Below are positions 7,209-15,536 of a stretch of DNA of 64,000 nt, piece by piece. The position numbers and the translations under genes are program-made. The stretch is from Candidatus Brocadia sp. (GTDB lineage: Bacteria; Planctomycetota; Brocadiia; Brocadiales; Brocadiaceae), in NCBI GenBank assembly GCA_021646415.1, contig SOEU01000003.1, forward strand, positions 1 through 64,000. Reading direction: 5' to 3'. Under the pieces are notes generated by a model that saw nothing but the letters and a program-made list of their open reading frames with translations, had not been told where the DNA came from and ran no database searches. Positions within the stretch are counted from its first letter, which is position 1; every line of letters begins with the position of its first letter.

Positions 7209-8420
7209 ATGAAAAGAATTCTCTTTGTTGACGACGAGTTGAAAGTACTTCAGGGGCTTCAGCGAATGTTGCGCTTCATGCGTCATGAATGGCATATGGA
7301 ATTTGCCACAAGTGGACAAGAAGCATTAGAAATATTGGCAAAATCCTCGTTTGATGTAATAGTAACGGATATGCATATGCCGGGTATGAACGGCACACAA
7401 CTCCTGAACGAAGTGATGAGAAGATATCCCAGTGTGGTGCGAATCATCCTATCCGGACAGACAGATCAAGACGTCTTCCTATCATCATCCCACCTCATAC
7501 ACCAATTCCTTTCAAAGCCATGCGACACAGAGTCTTTGAAAACAACGATTGCCCGCTCGTGTGCGATGCAAGGTTTGTTGAAGGATAAATCACTCAAGAA
7601 ATTAGTATTGCAGATAGAGTCGCTCCCAAGCCTTTCAAATTTGTATCTTGAAATACTGGAAGTGTTACAATCACCAAATGTATCTATGGAAAAGGTAGGA
7701 CAGGTCATATCTAAAGACCTTGGAATGACCGCAAAAATTCTACAGATTGTTAACTCAGCCTTTTACGGACTCCGCCGTCGTATCTCCAATCCAACTGAGG
7801 CAGTAGTTGTCCTGGGTTTGAGTACCATCAGGGCTTTAGTTCTGTCATATCAGCTATTTTCAAGTTTTGAACATGTTAAATTGCGAAGGTTTTCGGCTGA
7901 TATTCTCTGGAAACATAGCATGATAGTTGGAGCATTTGCAAAGCAAATCGCCAGGGCAGAGAACTATCCATCGAAATTGATCGATGATGCGCTGATCGCA
8001 GGCATGTTTCATGATATAGGCAAATTAATACTCGCTGCAAACCTCCTTCTTCAATACGACAAAATGTTAGACTTGGTATATGAGAAGAGCATTCCCCATT
8101 GGGAAGGGGAACAGGAGATATTCAACGGAACACATGCCGAAGTAGGTGCATATCTCCTCGGTCTCTGGGGTTTATCCGATTCCATTATTGAAGCCATTGC
8201 CTTCCATCACATCCCAGCAAAATGCCCCGCTAAAACCTTTACTTTAGTGACCGCGGTACACATTGCCGATGCGCTGGGAAACACGGTGTATCCAATGGAG
8301 ATCGAAGCGGGGTCACAAGTGGATTATAATTATATAACCGAATTAGGGTTGTCTGAACGGCTTTCCGTATGGCGGGAATCTTGCATGGGGATTTCAGCAA
8401 AGGAGTTCATTGATGGATGA
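7209..8420 (+). CDS. Response regulator with HDOD output domain
   Basis: The protein has 403 residues. REC domain (about 1-120): acidic D8/D9, phospho-acceptor D54 in VTDMHMPG, the conserved S/T in LSGQ and K103 in FLSKP. HDOD domain (about 125-330): LPSLSNLYLEIL, ISKDLGMTAKILQIVNSAFYG, VVLGLSTIRALVLS and GMFHDIGKL. HDOD proteins couple phosphorelay input to c-di-GMP or other output control; no kinase is adjacent. The gene sits just after a decayed REC fragment, so this looks like the survivor of a larger signalling cluster. It is convergent with nrfA, 31 bases away. Confidence 0.92.
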   Translation: MKRILFVDDELKVLQGLQRMLRFMRHEWHMEFATSGQEALEILAKSSFDVIVTDMHMPGMNGTQLLNEVMRRYPSVVRIILSGQTDQDVFLSSSHLIHQFLSKPCDTESLKTTIARSCAMQGLLKDKSLKKLVLQIESLPSLSNLYLEILEVLQSPNVSMEKVGQVISKDLGMTAKILQIVNSAFYGLRRRISNPTEAVVVLGLSTIRALVLSYQLFSSFEHVKLRRFSADILWKHSMIVGAFAKQIARAENYPSKLIDDALIAGMFHDIGKLILAANLLLQYDKMLDLVYEKSIPHWEGEQEIFNGTHAEVGAYLLGLWGLSDSIIEAIAFHHIPAKCPAKTFTLVTAVHIADALGNTVYPMEIEAGSQVDYNYITELGLSERLSVWRESCMGISAKEFIDG

Positions 8421-8451
8421 AAAATCCTTTTCGCATTAAGAAATTATTACT

Positions 8452-9891
8452 TCAACGTGCCACTGTTTCCAATTTTAATATCTCAAGCTGCCCTTGCCGT
8501 GCATAATCAATTGCCTCACCCAGGATACGTGCAGCTTCTTGTGGGGAGTGGAAGCCCATTGAATTTTCTGCAGCCACAAAGTCCAATCGCCACTGAGACT
8601 TACGGTGCAAGTCTTGCGCTGCTTTCAATTGTTCTGTAAGTATTCCAGATTCTTGCGCCCGTTGTACATCACGAATAAGAGCAACAACAGCAACCTCAGC
8701 ACGACCCATTAACTCTCTCGTGCGGTCCTGAATCAATTCGACACGCGCCTTGAGTTCCGATTCGCTAAAATGATGACAGGTTTGACACGCATTGGAAATG
8801 TTCAATAACGGACTACGCACATGGTGATCGCTGATTTTGATTGCACCTTCCCGCTTGTAGGGCATATGGCAATCCGCACATGCCACGCCGCTGCGGGCAT
8901 GAATCCCCTGGCTCCACATTTCAAATTCAGGATGTTGTGCTTTGAGTGCTTGCGCACCGGTTGTTTTATGCGTCCAGTCTTTAAAGCCCATTTCATCATA
9001 ATAGCCTTCGATCTGTTCTACCCTCATACCTTTGCGCCAGGGATACGTTAAGAGCTTGCCTTCGCCTTTAAAGTAATACTCTACATGACATTGACCACAG
9101 GCAAACGAGCGCATCTCTTGCCGTGTTGCCATGATGTTAACATCATACTCGCCTTTAAGCCCATCTTTCCGCCAGCGTTCAATGCTGGGTAAATGGGGTA
9201 ATGGATAATCCGATCTGGCTAACTCTCGAATCGCATTGAGAAAGGCAGGCCGGGTAACTCGTAATTGCATGGTCTCCGGATCGTGGCAATCAATACAGGA
9301 TACAGGATGGGAGACCATCTTGCGAGCCTCATCATACGGCATGGCACAGACTATTTCAAAACCTTTCATAATTTGCTCCTGCCGATGTGCTTCATCCGCA
9401 GGTATACCTGCCATAATTCCAGCTTCACGATAAGCAGACAGGACAGATGAATGACAGTGCAGACATGCCCCCGGTTGCCTGACAATTTTAATCCGTTCCG
9501 TTATATCCTGGTCAGAGAGCATGTAGGCATGACCTCGGTCCTCGCGATAATCCACGCCGAAGGCATAACCTTTAAAGATCTCACGCCAGTGCGGATCTTC
9601 TTCAAGCTTATTAAAGGCATCACTTCCACCGTGTCGGGTCCGCTCTGTATCCACTGTCCGGCGATATCCATCGTATTGACGTGGATAATTTTTTCCCCAA
9701 ACTACAGGATCGATGGTATCCTCAGTTACTTCCGCAACGCGAAACACGTGCTGTTTCGCCTCTTCTTTGCGTCGGGTAACATTTTTTAACAGAAAAACAA
9801 CTCCCACCGTCGCTGCTGCAACCACAACAATTATTAACAGATAAAAAAACTTTGTACTATCTCGAAAATGAACTGACGATTGACGATTCAT
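8452..9891 (-). CDS. nrfA: Ammonia-forming cytochrome c nitrite reductase (CXXCH type)
   Basis: Pentaheme periplasmic enzyme reducing nitrite to ammonium with six electrons. From the ATG at 9889-9891 it has 479 residues. It has a single N-terminal membrane anchor or uncleaved signal (FFYLLIIVVVAAATVGVVF). Heme motifs are at C143-H147 (CLHCH), C199-H203, C265-H269, C338-H342 and C369-H373. The first is normally CXXCK in NrfA; here lysine is replaced by histidine. Active-site Tyr (Y272 or Y273 in VEYYF) and His (H320 in KAQHPEFE) are present, as is the C-terminal SQWRLDFVAAENSMGFH block. A farther upstream start (9993) would overlap nrfH. It lies 19 bases after the nrfH stop. Confidence 0.93.
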   Translation of the reverse strand: MNRQSSVHFRDSTKFFYLLIIVVVAAATVGVVFLLKNVTRRKEEAKQHVFRVAEVTEDTIDPVVWGKNYPRQYDGYRRTVDTERTRHGGSDAFNKLEEDPHWREIFKGYAFGVDYREDRGHAYMLSDQDITERIKIVRQPGACLHCHSSVLSAYREAGIMAGIPADEAHRQEQIMKGFEIVCAMPYDEARKMVSHPVSCIDCHDPETMQLRVTRPAFLNAIRELARSDYPLPHLPSIERWRKDGLKGEYDVNIMATRQEMRSFACGQCHVEYYFKGEGKLLTYPWRKGMRVEQIEGYYDEMGFKDWTHKTTGAQALKAQHPEFEMWSQGIHARSGVACADCHMPYKREGAIKISDHHVRSPLLNISNACQTCHHFSESELKARVELIQDRTRELMGRAEVAVVALIRDVQRAQESGILTEQLKAAQDLHRKSQWRLDFVAAENSMGFHSPQEAARILGEAIDYARQGQLEILKLETVAR

Positions 9892-9910
9892 GACTTCGTT
9901 TTTCCTCAAT

Positions 9911-10381
9911 CTAGCGTGCCGGACCGTGACCAACGCCACTGTGACAATGGATACAATCCAGCATTTGCCGGTCGTTATCAGGGTGAGTAGCAATCTCGCT
10001 TACGAACTCCCCGTGGCAATACAAACAATTCTTTTGCAAAATGACACGATTCTCCGGAAGAATTCGAATTGGCTCACTGAAATCCTGCAAGGTAAAGCCC
10101 TTTGAATGCCAGAAACCGTTTTTTAACTTTATGAAATATTTTACCACAAACTCATGTGGTATATGGCAATCGTTGCACGTTGCAACAGCATGATGACTCG
10201 CCTTTTGCCAGCCATCATACTGTTCACGCATGATGTGGCAGTTAACGCAAGCCTTCGGATCGTCCGATAGATAGGATGCCCCGTTTGCATAATAAAATGT
10301 ATAGCAGCATAACCCGATGAATATTCCCACACAGCAGCACAGGAAAATAATGAATAAATTTAAACCCGACAGAATTCTCAT
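9911..10381 (-). CDS. nrfH: Membrane tetraheme cytochrome c, NrfA electron donor
   Basis: This 156-residue NapC/NirT-type quinol dehydrogenase has an N-terminal transmembrane helix (LNLFIIFLCCCVGIFIGL) and four heme sites: C45-H49 (CVNCH), C69-H73 (CNDCH), C119-H123 (CLYCH) and C143-H147 (CIHCH). The length and four-heme layout are those of NrfH. It takes electrons from the quinol pool and passes them to NrfA, encoded next on the same strand. ATG at 10379-10381 follows a GAGGAAC ribosome site. Six cysteines in and near the membrane helix are unusual. Confidence 0.92.
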   Translation of the reverse strand: MRILSGLNLFIIFLCCCVGIFIGLCCYTFYYANGASYLSDDPKACVNCHIMREQYDGWQKASHHAVATCNDCHIPHEFVVKYFIKLKNGFWHSKGFTLQDFSEPIRILPENRVILQKNCLYCHGEFVSEIATHPDNDRQMLDCIHCHSGVGHGPAR

Positions 10382-10483
10382 CGTTCCTCAAATTTTTGAG
10401 TTGATGTGAATAAACTGGATTTTTTGTAATGTGAAAGATTATTAACTTCTTTTTCTGGTAAAAACGCAAGAAAATAATCTGAT

Positions 10484-11815
10484 TTATTTGACAAGCAATA
10501 GCATAATATCCATCACGTTTGTTTTCGTTGGGCCAGTAACGATCTGGTCATTCAACCCTTTAAAAAATGAATACGAATCATTATTACCAAGATATGCTTC
10601 TGGATTCATTGCTATGCTCTTTGCACGTGCAACGGTAAAACCATCTGCAATGGCCCCGGCAGCATCTGTATTTCCATCTATACCATCCGTACCCGCGCTG
10701 AAAATAACCGTATTTTCCAATCCGTTAATTTCCATCGCAGCAGATAAAACAAATTCCTGATTTCTCCCGCCTTTCCCGTCTCCCTTTACTGTAACGGTAG
10801 TTTCTCCACCCGCAATAATGCAAGCAGGCCGTTCAGCAGGATTTCCTGTCTGATAGATTTCTTTGGCAATAGCGCCATATACCCTGGCTACCTCCCGTGC
10901 CTCACCGTTCAGATAAGAAGTAAGGACAACGGTGTGATATCCTAATTCCATCGCCTTGTTATACGAGGCTTCTAATGCCATACGATTATTTCCAATTATT
11001 ACATTGTAGACCTTATCAAAAATTTTATCGGTAAATTTCGGTGTTTCTTTTATTTTACCATCAAGACCTTTTTGGATATGCATTCTGATTGATACGGGAA
11101 TTTTTTGAAATAGTTCATACTTCATAAAAATCTTTTCACAATCTAAAAAGGTGCTATAGTCTGGTAATGTTGGTCCGGATGCAATGGTGTCCGGTTGATT
11201 ATTCACTACATCTGACAATATTAACGACGCAATCTCCGCCTTGCACATTTTTGCCAAACGACCCCCTTTTACCTGTGAAATATGCTTTCGTATGGTATTG
11301 ACTTCATTAATCCCTGCACCACTTTTCAGAAGCAGTTCAGTAATCTCCTGCACTTCACCCAAACTTATCCCATCGCAGGGCAACTCAAATAAAGCCGAAC
11401 CCCCTCCAGAAATTAGACATATGACAAGATCGTTTTCCTCAGCATTTCTTAAAAGATGAACGATTTCGATTGTGCCTTTTATTCCAGCCTCATCAGGAAC
11501 CGGATGCCCGGCCATATTTATTTTGATAATCTTGCATGGCGCATGATAACCATATCGTATATTAACAATGCCCGCCTTTATCCTTTCCCCCAGCAATTCT
11601 TCAAGTGTTACAGCCATGAAACCACTGGCCTTGCCAAATCCAACAACATAAATATCCTTATAGGTATTAAGGCGGTAAGTTACTTCCCCTATCCGCAACG
11701 AACTACCATCGAGGTGAATATGCCTGCGCATGCAAGTACTAGGCTCTACCGCTCGTAGTCCTGCATAAAATATTTCTCGGGTATGTGCCCGTAAAGTATT
11801 CAATTGATTTATCAT
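10484..11815 (-). CDS. Glycerate 2-kinase / MOFRL family protein
   Basis: This 443-residue protein of the DUF4147-MOFRL family phosphorylates D-glycerate to 2-phosphoglycerate. Older annotations call it hydroxypyruvate reductase (TtuD). Visible motifs are YVVGFGKASGFMA, ICLISGGGSALFELP, NTIRKHISQVKGGRLA, LILSDVVNN, SGPT, and in the C-terminal domain IIAGGETTVTVKG, GGRNQEF and FSAGTDGIDGNTDAAGA. It is cytosolic. It appears monocistronic, between nrfH and the riboswitch-controlled zinc-ribbon gene; a strong terminator of the latter lies just upstream of its start. Confidence 0.9.
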   Translation of the reverse strand: MINQLNTLRAHTREIFYAGLRAVEPSTCMRRHIHLDGSSLRIGEVTYRLNTYKDIYVVGFGKASGFMAVTLEELLGERIKAGIVNIRYGYHAPCKIIKINMAGHPVPDEAGIKGTIEIVHLLRNAEENDLVICLISGGGSALFELPCDGISLGEVQEITELLLKSGAGINEVNTIRKHISQVKGGRLAKMCKAEIASLILSDVVNNQPDTIASGPTLPDYSTFLDCEKIFMKYELFQKIPVSIRMHIQKGLDGKIKETPKFTDKIFDKVYNVIIGNNRMALEASYNKAMELGYHTVVLTSYLNGEAREVARVYGAIAKEIYQTGNPAERPACIIAGGETTVTVKGDGKGGRNQEFVLSAAMEINGLENTVIFSAGTDGIDGNTDAAGAIADGFTVARAKSIAMNPEAYLGNNDSYSFFKGLNDQIVTGPTKTNVMDIMLLLVK

Positions 11816-11851
11816 GCAGAGGTACTAGTAAAATTATAAATAGGCAGTAAC

Positions 11852-11890
11852 AAAAAAGGGGTTGGGTAATACCTATTACCCAACCCCTTT
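11852..11890 (-). terminator. Intrinsic terminator of the zinc-ribbon gene
   Basis: A 16-bp perfect stem (aaaggggttgggtaat at 11855-11870 with attacccaacccctt at 11875-11890) has a 4-base loop. On the minus strand it is followed by six T. It ends the transcript of the gene at 11920-12189. Confidence 0.9.
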
Positions 11891-11919
11891 CGAACAACAA
11901 TTAATGCTCCTACTATTCA

Positions 11920-12189
11920 TTAACCTACCGGTGCAAAATCTCCTGCAGGACTGCCATCGTTATTGTATATTGTCGGCATGTAAAAAGTGTTTTCTGCAGC
12001 CTGATCTATCTTCTGGTTGCACTTTGGGCACCGCCTATTGTGTGGACCTCTGCTAATGAATTTTTTTCCACACATGAGACAACTCCTTTCCGCCTTGTCT
12101 GTGTAAACATTTTTTAAGGAAAGGGTTTTTTCATTGTATTTTTTTAAAGTTTTACGCTTTGATTTTTCTTTATGCTGGACACTCATCAT
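11920..12189 (-). CDS. Small zinc-ribbon protein controlled by a cyclic-dinucleotide riboswitch
   Basis: The protein has 89 residues. A lysine-rich N-terminus (HKEKSKRKTLKKYNEK) precedes a zinc ribbon: SCLMCGKKF and later RRCPKCNQK, giving CxxC-x14-CxxC. The short tail is uncharged and aromatic. The basic arm plus ribbon suggests RNA or DNA binding. An AAGGAG ribosome site precedes two ATGs (12187-12189 and 12184-12186); spacing favours the second. The gene has its own promoter, riboswitch leader and terminator and is therefore monocistronic. I do not recognise a named family. Confidence 0.82.
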   Translation of the reverse strand: MMSVQHKEKSKRKTLKKYNEKTLSLKNVYTDKAERSCLMCGKKFISRGPHNRRCPKCNQKIDQAAENTFYMPTIYNNDGSPAGDFAPVG

Positions 12190-12295
12190 GAACTCCTTAA
12201 AAGGTTAATAAAGTAAATTACAATCGATTTAAAAAACAAAACTCTGTATAATATTGTTCCAAATATTTAATTTTTTGACATATTCAATCCATGAA

Positions 12296-12350
12296 CAAAA
12301 AAAGCCTTACTGCAAAGATGGTCACGAAAAACATCTTCGGCAGTAAGGCT
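12296..12350 (-). terminator. Leader terminator downstream of the riboswitch aptamer
   Basis: On the minus strand agccttactgc pairs with gcagtaaggct (12303-12313 with 12340-12350), and an inner stem aagatg/catctt (12315-12320 with 12332-12337) extends it. Seven T follow (12297-12303). Its 5' arm overlaps the 3' strand of the aptamer, as expected for a transcriptional switch. Confidence 0.85.
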
Positions 12351-12440
12351 GTCTTTATATTCTCCTGCCCCAGCAGGAAAATACTTTAAAGATCCTTTAC
12401 TTTGCGTCCCCTAGTTGCCTAGGGTTTGCCTTTATCTGAA
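12340..12440 (-). promoter_or_regulatory. Predicted cyclic-di-GMP riboswitch (GEMM-I class)
   Basis: The minus strand reads AAAGGCAAACC, then a stem CCCTAG/CTAGGG closed by a GCAA tetraloop, then GGACGCAAAG. This is the invariant core of GEMM-I aptamers (GGCAAACC-GNRA hairpin-GGACGCAAAG). A second hairpin (cctgc/gcagg around tggg) follows, then GACAGCC toward the 3' side. The guanine of the AGGCAAACC segment that distinguishes c-di-GMP from cGAMP binders appears to be G, which favours c-di-GMP. It lies between a promoter and a terminator ahead of the zinc-ribbon gene, so ligand binding probably blocks the terminator (ON switch). Confidence 0.8.
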
Positions 12441-12479
12441 TATGTACTATTTATTTAAAATAGCTCTTAATTTGCAATT

Positions 12480-12508
12480 ATTTTAATCCTAATAACGTTC
12501 TATGTCAA
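12480..12508 (-). promoter_or_regulatory. Sigma70-type promoter for the riboswitch transcript
   Basis: On the minus strand TTGACA (12503-12508), 17 bases, then TAAAAT (12480-12485). This is a near-consensus promoter whose start point would fall about 35 bases before the aptamer. Confidence 0.75.
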
Positions 12509-12664
12509 GGAAAATATTGCGAAACCGCAAGCCGAGCTAACCTATAGAAACTTAAGCTCTTACAAATTCAAACCTTACAAAAACATTTACGCTGGTTTTC
12601 CACTATTTTCCTATTTTATAATACTTCAGAATTTTCATGAAATATAAATAAATATTGTTTTTCC
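12509..12664. other. Divergent spacer between riboswitch promoter and tRNA-Pro promoter
   Basis: This is AT-rich sequence with no frame or hairpin that I can support. It separates two outward-facing promoters. Confidence 0.4.
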
Positions 12665-12692
12665 TTGTATTTCAATATATACACCGTATAAT
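12665..12692 (+). promoter_or_regulatory. Probable promoter of tRNA-Pro
   Basis: TTGTAT (12665-12670), 16 bases, then a perfect TATAAT (12687-12692), 42 bases before the mature tRNA 5' end. Confidence 0.5.
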
Positions 12693-12733
12693 ATGGAAAC
12701 TGTTGCTGGTGTGGCTAGCACTAAATTAATTAA

Positions 12734-12811
<78 letters not shown>

Positions 12812-12973
12812 CTAAAGCACTTACACTACCAAACTCCACATTCCTTTCACTTTGGAAGTCATATACCATACCGCCGTATAGGAATTTTTTGAATTAATCA
12901 ATAGTGTCGTCTATGCTTTCATTGCGATTTTATGTCAATGCTGGAAAGCCTGCTCCTATAAAATGCAAATTAC

Positions 12974-13276
12974 CTATTTTGATTTTGATTTTTTAGCTTT
13001 CCCTACTTTTTTTGAAACAGACTTTTTGACTGCCTTCTTCTGTTTTGGTATGGGTGATGGGCGGCAAAGCATATCACGCTTGGAAGCAAGCCGACCACAT
13101 GAGTCACAAATGTATTTTAAATTAACGACCTGTGGTGCGCACACATGTCGGGGGTCACCAGTTACAGTACCACAAAATTTGCAAGCAACGACCTTCTTGG
13201 CGGGTACTGGATTGCAAAGGTGACCTTTTTTTGTCGTTACCATACCGCACGTCTCACAAGTATAAACATTTTCCAT
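12974..13276 (-). CDS. Small triple zinc-knuckle protein with basic tail
   Basis: The 100-residue protein has three repeats of a CxxC-x8-12-C motif: YTCETCGMVTTKKGHLC, ACKFCGTVTGDPRHVC and YICDSCGRLASKRDMLC. A lysine/serine-rich tail follows (KKAVKKSVSKKVGKAKKSKSK region). Each repeat probably binds a metal with the aid of the trailing Cys or His. Its charge suggests nucleic-acid binding or a ribosome-associated role. It differs from the zinc-ribbon protein at 11920, but both carry Lys-rich arms. It starts 16 bases downstream of the polyferredoxin gene and so may be its operon partner. No family name is recognised. Confidence 0.75.
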   Translation of the reverse strand: MENVYTCETCGMVTTKKGHLCNPVPAKKVVACKFCGTVTGDPRHVCAPQVVNLKYICDSCGRLASKRDMLCRPSPIPKQKKAVKKSVSKKVGKAKKSKSK

Positions 13277-13291
13277 AATGCCCCTCTCTTT

Positions 13292-14812
13292 CTATCCGGT
13301 TTGTTCCTTATTGGGTTTATATAACATATTAATGCATTTTAACATATCTTCTTCGTTTTGAAAGACTTTTCTGAGAAAGGGAATGGCCTCCTTTACACTT
13401 CCTTTCTTTAAAAGAACTAAACCAAGATTGCCATACGCTGCCGTTAGTTGTTCATTTATTTGTATAGACTTCTTGTATTCTTCAATAGCCAAATCGTAAT
13501 TTTCACTCCTGTAATAAACTGTTCCCAAATTATTATGGAGTGCTGCACTTTCAGGATTGCTATTAATGAGGATCTTATACTCAGTTATAGCACGACGATA
13601 ATCGCCCTTTTGTTTATACGCTAATGCAAGGGCAGCTCTGATTTCATGATTAGAGGGAAATTCATTAATTGCTTGCTTGTAAATCGCAATGGCCTTGTCA
13701 TATTCCAATAAATCCAAGAATCTGTTACCCCTTAATAACAAACGGATATCGTGGGGGGTATTTGTCATCCCACACCAAACAAGAGTGGACAAGGTTATCA
13801 AGCCTACAGTCAAAAACCACCTTTTTTGAGGGATAGTTTCTGGCATATGTACGTGTTTACGCTCTAAATATCTTATAATTAAAATACCCAGGCATAATCC
13901 CCATGCAGCACCAAGAAAGGTCTGAAAACTCCCCAGCCATTTCTGGGTGTAATACGCAACCATTAAACCGCAGAAGATCAGCAAGAAGTCACAATACCAG
14001 TTATAATTACCCTGTCGTGGAATCAGCCATTTGATTCGGCGGGTAATTGAAATCACATTTAAGCCCCATCGGTAACTTAACGTACCGTTTGGGCAGGCGT
14101 TTTTACAAGCAAGGCATCGGATACAGTTTGTATTTACGACAGCATTGTGTTGAGCAATTTCCTCATGTACCGGGATTCCCATGGTACAACTCCTGGTACA
14201 ACTCATACAGCCTCTACACTCATTAACCTTTCGAATACGCCAAAAGCTCAAATTATCAAAGATTGCAAGCATGGGGGCCCATGGGCATACATATCGACAA
14301 AATGCCCTTGATCCCAGAAGATAAATAAAAAGAAAGGCATCAAATACAATAAACGATGCAATAATGAAGGGGTTTCGAGGAAGGTCTACGGTCATTACTT
14401 GAGTATCACTGAAACCTATGTGGAACTGAGGATAGCCGTAAATAAGCCAAAATTCAAAAATCACAGTTACTGTTTTCAGGAGAAAGACATATTGAATGAT
14501 GCTTGCTTTTGAGTGGATGATTTGCGGATTTATTCCAATTTTATAAAGGATTTTTAAGGCAAGGTCTTGAAAAAAGGCAAAGTGGCATCCCCATCCGCAA
14601 AAGAGTCTTCCAAAAAAGACTGTTAGAAATACTACAAAAATGAAAAATGCAGCCGCGGAATTTAACAAGCCCATTCCGAAAAGGCTAACAATTCCGTTTA
14701 AGCTGAATGTCCCGACTTTTTGATAGCCAAATTTATACCATAGGATGATATGAACAGCGATTAATATATTTATCAAAAACAGGACTAAGAATCTTTTCTT
14801 ATTGACGTCCAT
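13292..14812 (-). CDS. NapH/CcoG-like membrane polyferredoxin fused to TPR repeats
   Basis: The protein has 506 residues. The N-terminal half has several membrane helices with the paired motifs FCGWGC (about 71-76) and FCRYVCP (about 171-177) typical of NapH/RdxA proteins. Two 4Fe-4S sites follow: C199xxC202xxC205xxxC209 and C230xxC233xxC236xxxC240P. More helices follow, then three to four TPR repeats (about 360-490; ALALAYKQKGDYRRAITEY and AALHNNLGTVYYRSENYDLA). NapH-like proteins move electrons between quinol and periplasmic partners; TPRs recruit partners. The fusion is unusual. A secreted protein is encoded just upstream on the same strand. Confidence 0.88.
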   Translation of the reverse strand: MDVNKKRFLVLFLINILIAVHIILWYKFGYQKVGTFSLNGIVSLFGMGLLNSAAAFFIFVVFLTVFFGRLFCGWGCHFAFFQDLALKILYKIGINPQIIHSKASIIQYVFLLKTVTVIFEFWLIYGYPQFHIGFSDTQVMTVDLPRNPFIIASFIVFDAFLFIYLLGSRAFCRYVCPWAPMLAIFDNLSFWRIRKVNECRGCMSCTRSCTMGIPVHEEIAQHNAVVNTNCIRCLACKNACPNGTLSYRWGLNVISITRRIKWLIPRQGNYNWYCDFLLIFCGLMVAYYTQKWLGSFQTFLGAAWGLCLGILIIRYLERKHVHMPETIPQKRWFLTVGLITLSTLVWCGMTNTPHDIRLLLRGNRFLDLLEYDKAIAIYKQAINEFPSNHEIRAALALAYKQKGDYRRAITEYKILINSNPESAALHNNLGTVYYRSENYDLAIEEYKKSIQINEQLTAAYGNLGLVLLKKGSVKEAIPFLRKVFQNEEDMLKCINMLYKPNKEQTG

Positions 14813-14832
14813 ATCGCAGCAGAGCCGCCGCT

Positions 14833-14865
14833 AAATCCCCCTTAAGAAAAGGGATCCGGGGGGTG
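14833..14865. repeat. Palindromic G/C-rich element (aaatcccccttaag...gggatccgggggg)
   Basis: This common short interspersed palindrome lies in the leader of the polyferredoxin gene. The core aaatccccc and gggggg arms can pair. It is related in style to family B but distinct. Confidence 0.5.
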
Positions 14866-14897
14866 TAAAAAGGAGATATGTTACAATAAAACAAGGT

Positions 14898-15404
14898 TTA
14901 TTCGGTCAGCATCAATGTGATCTTCGAACTTCCCGAGTTCTTAATACCTACCTTGTATGTATAAAAATCTGGCCTGCCAAGCGTGTCGTCAATATATGCC
15001 AAAAATGTACTTTCTCCGGGAATGGTAAACTCTGCATCTTCTTTTCCGCTCCTGATACCAAACAGTTCGAAGGTGACGGTTACGTCTTTGTCTCTGTCAC
15101 TATTATTGACTATGACAATTCCTACATAAAATCTGCTAAACGTTGGATATTCATATTTAAGGGGTATGGGTTCTGTTGTAGGTTCATCCGTAGTAGCAAA
15201 TGCCCCCATCACTACCAGAGAGTTCGATTTGGTATTTTTATTAATAGCCGTGTTTTTTAGGGCATATCCCTGAATATTCCACCGGGATTTTCCGCCTGTT
15301 TTGCTAAATGCCTCCGACTGGAGTGAAAACAAAAATAAAACTGAAATTGATAACAAAAATACTTTATACGGAGCACGTTTCGTTTTTCGAATCCATTTAT
15401 GCAT
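14898..15404 (-). CDS. Secreted hypothetical protein
   Basis: The 168-residue protein has a basic N-terminus and a hydrophobic signal (YKVFLLSISVLFLFSLQSEA), probably cleaved after SEA or AFS. The mature part is beta-rich (FYVGIVIVNNSDRDKDVTVTFELFG), suggesting an immunoglobulin-like or sandwich fold acting outside the inner membrane. No cysteine or heme motif is present. It is encoded upstream of the polyferredoxin-TPR gene on the same strand, so it may be a periplasmic partner of its TPR domain. The family is not recognised. Confidence 0.65.
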   Translation of the reverse strand: MHKWIRKTKRAPYKVFLLSISVLFLFSLQSEAFSKTGGKSRWNIQGYALKNTAINKNTKSNSLVVMGAFATTDEPTTEPIPLKYEYPTFSRFYVGIVIVNNSDRDKDVTVTFELFGIRSGKEDAEFTIPGESTFLAYIDDTLGRPDFYTYKVGIKNSGSSKITLMLTE

Positions 15405-15536
15405 CTATCATCTCCTTTGATTCGCAAAGTAACGTCGGGTTTGAGATTCTAAATTGAAAGTTGTAAAAAAAGCGTGAAAACACTTTACGCATGATAGCAG
15501 GAATGATTTCCGTTGCATTATAGTTACCTCTGGTAG

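Noticed and set aside
10488-10760. 90-codon plus-strand frame in the glycerate kinase gene
   Set aside because: It is antisense to a clearly conserved protein; the bias comes from codon structure.
12963-13223. 86-codon plus-strand frame opposite the triple CxxC protein
   Set aside because: The minus strand carries the repeated metal motifs and a better start; the plus frame has no domain.
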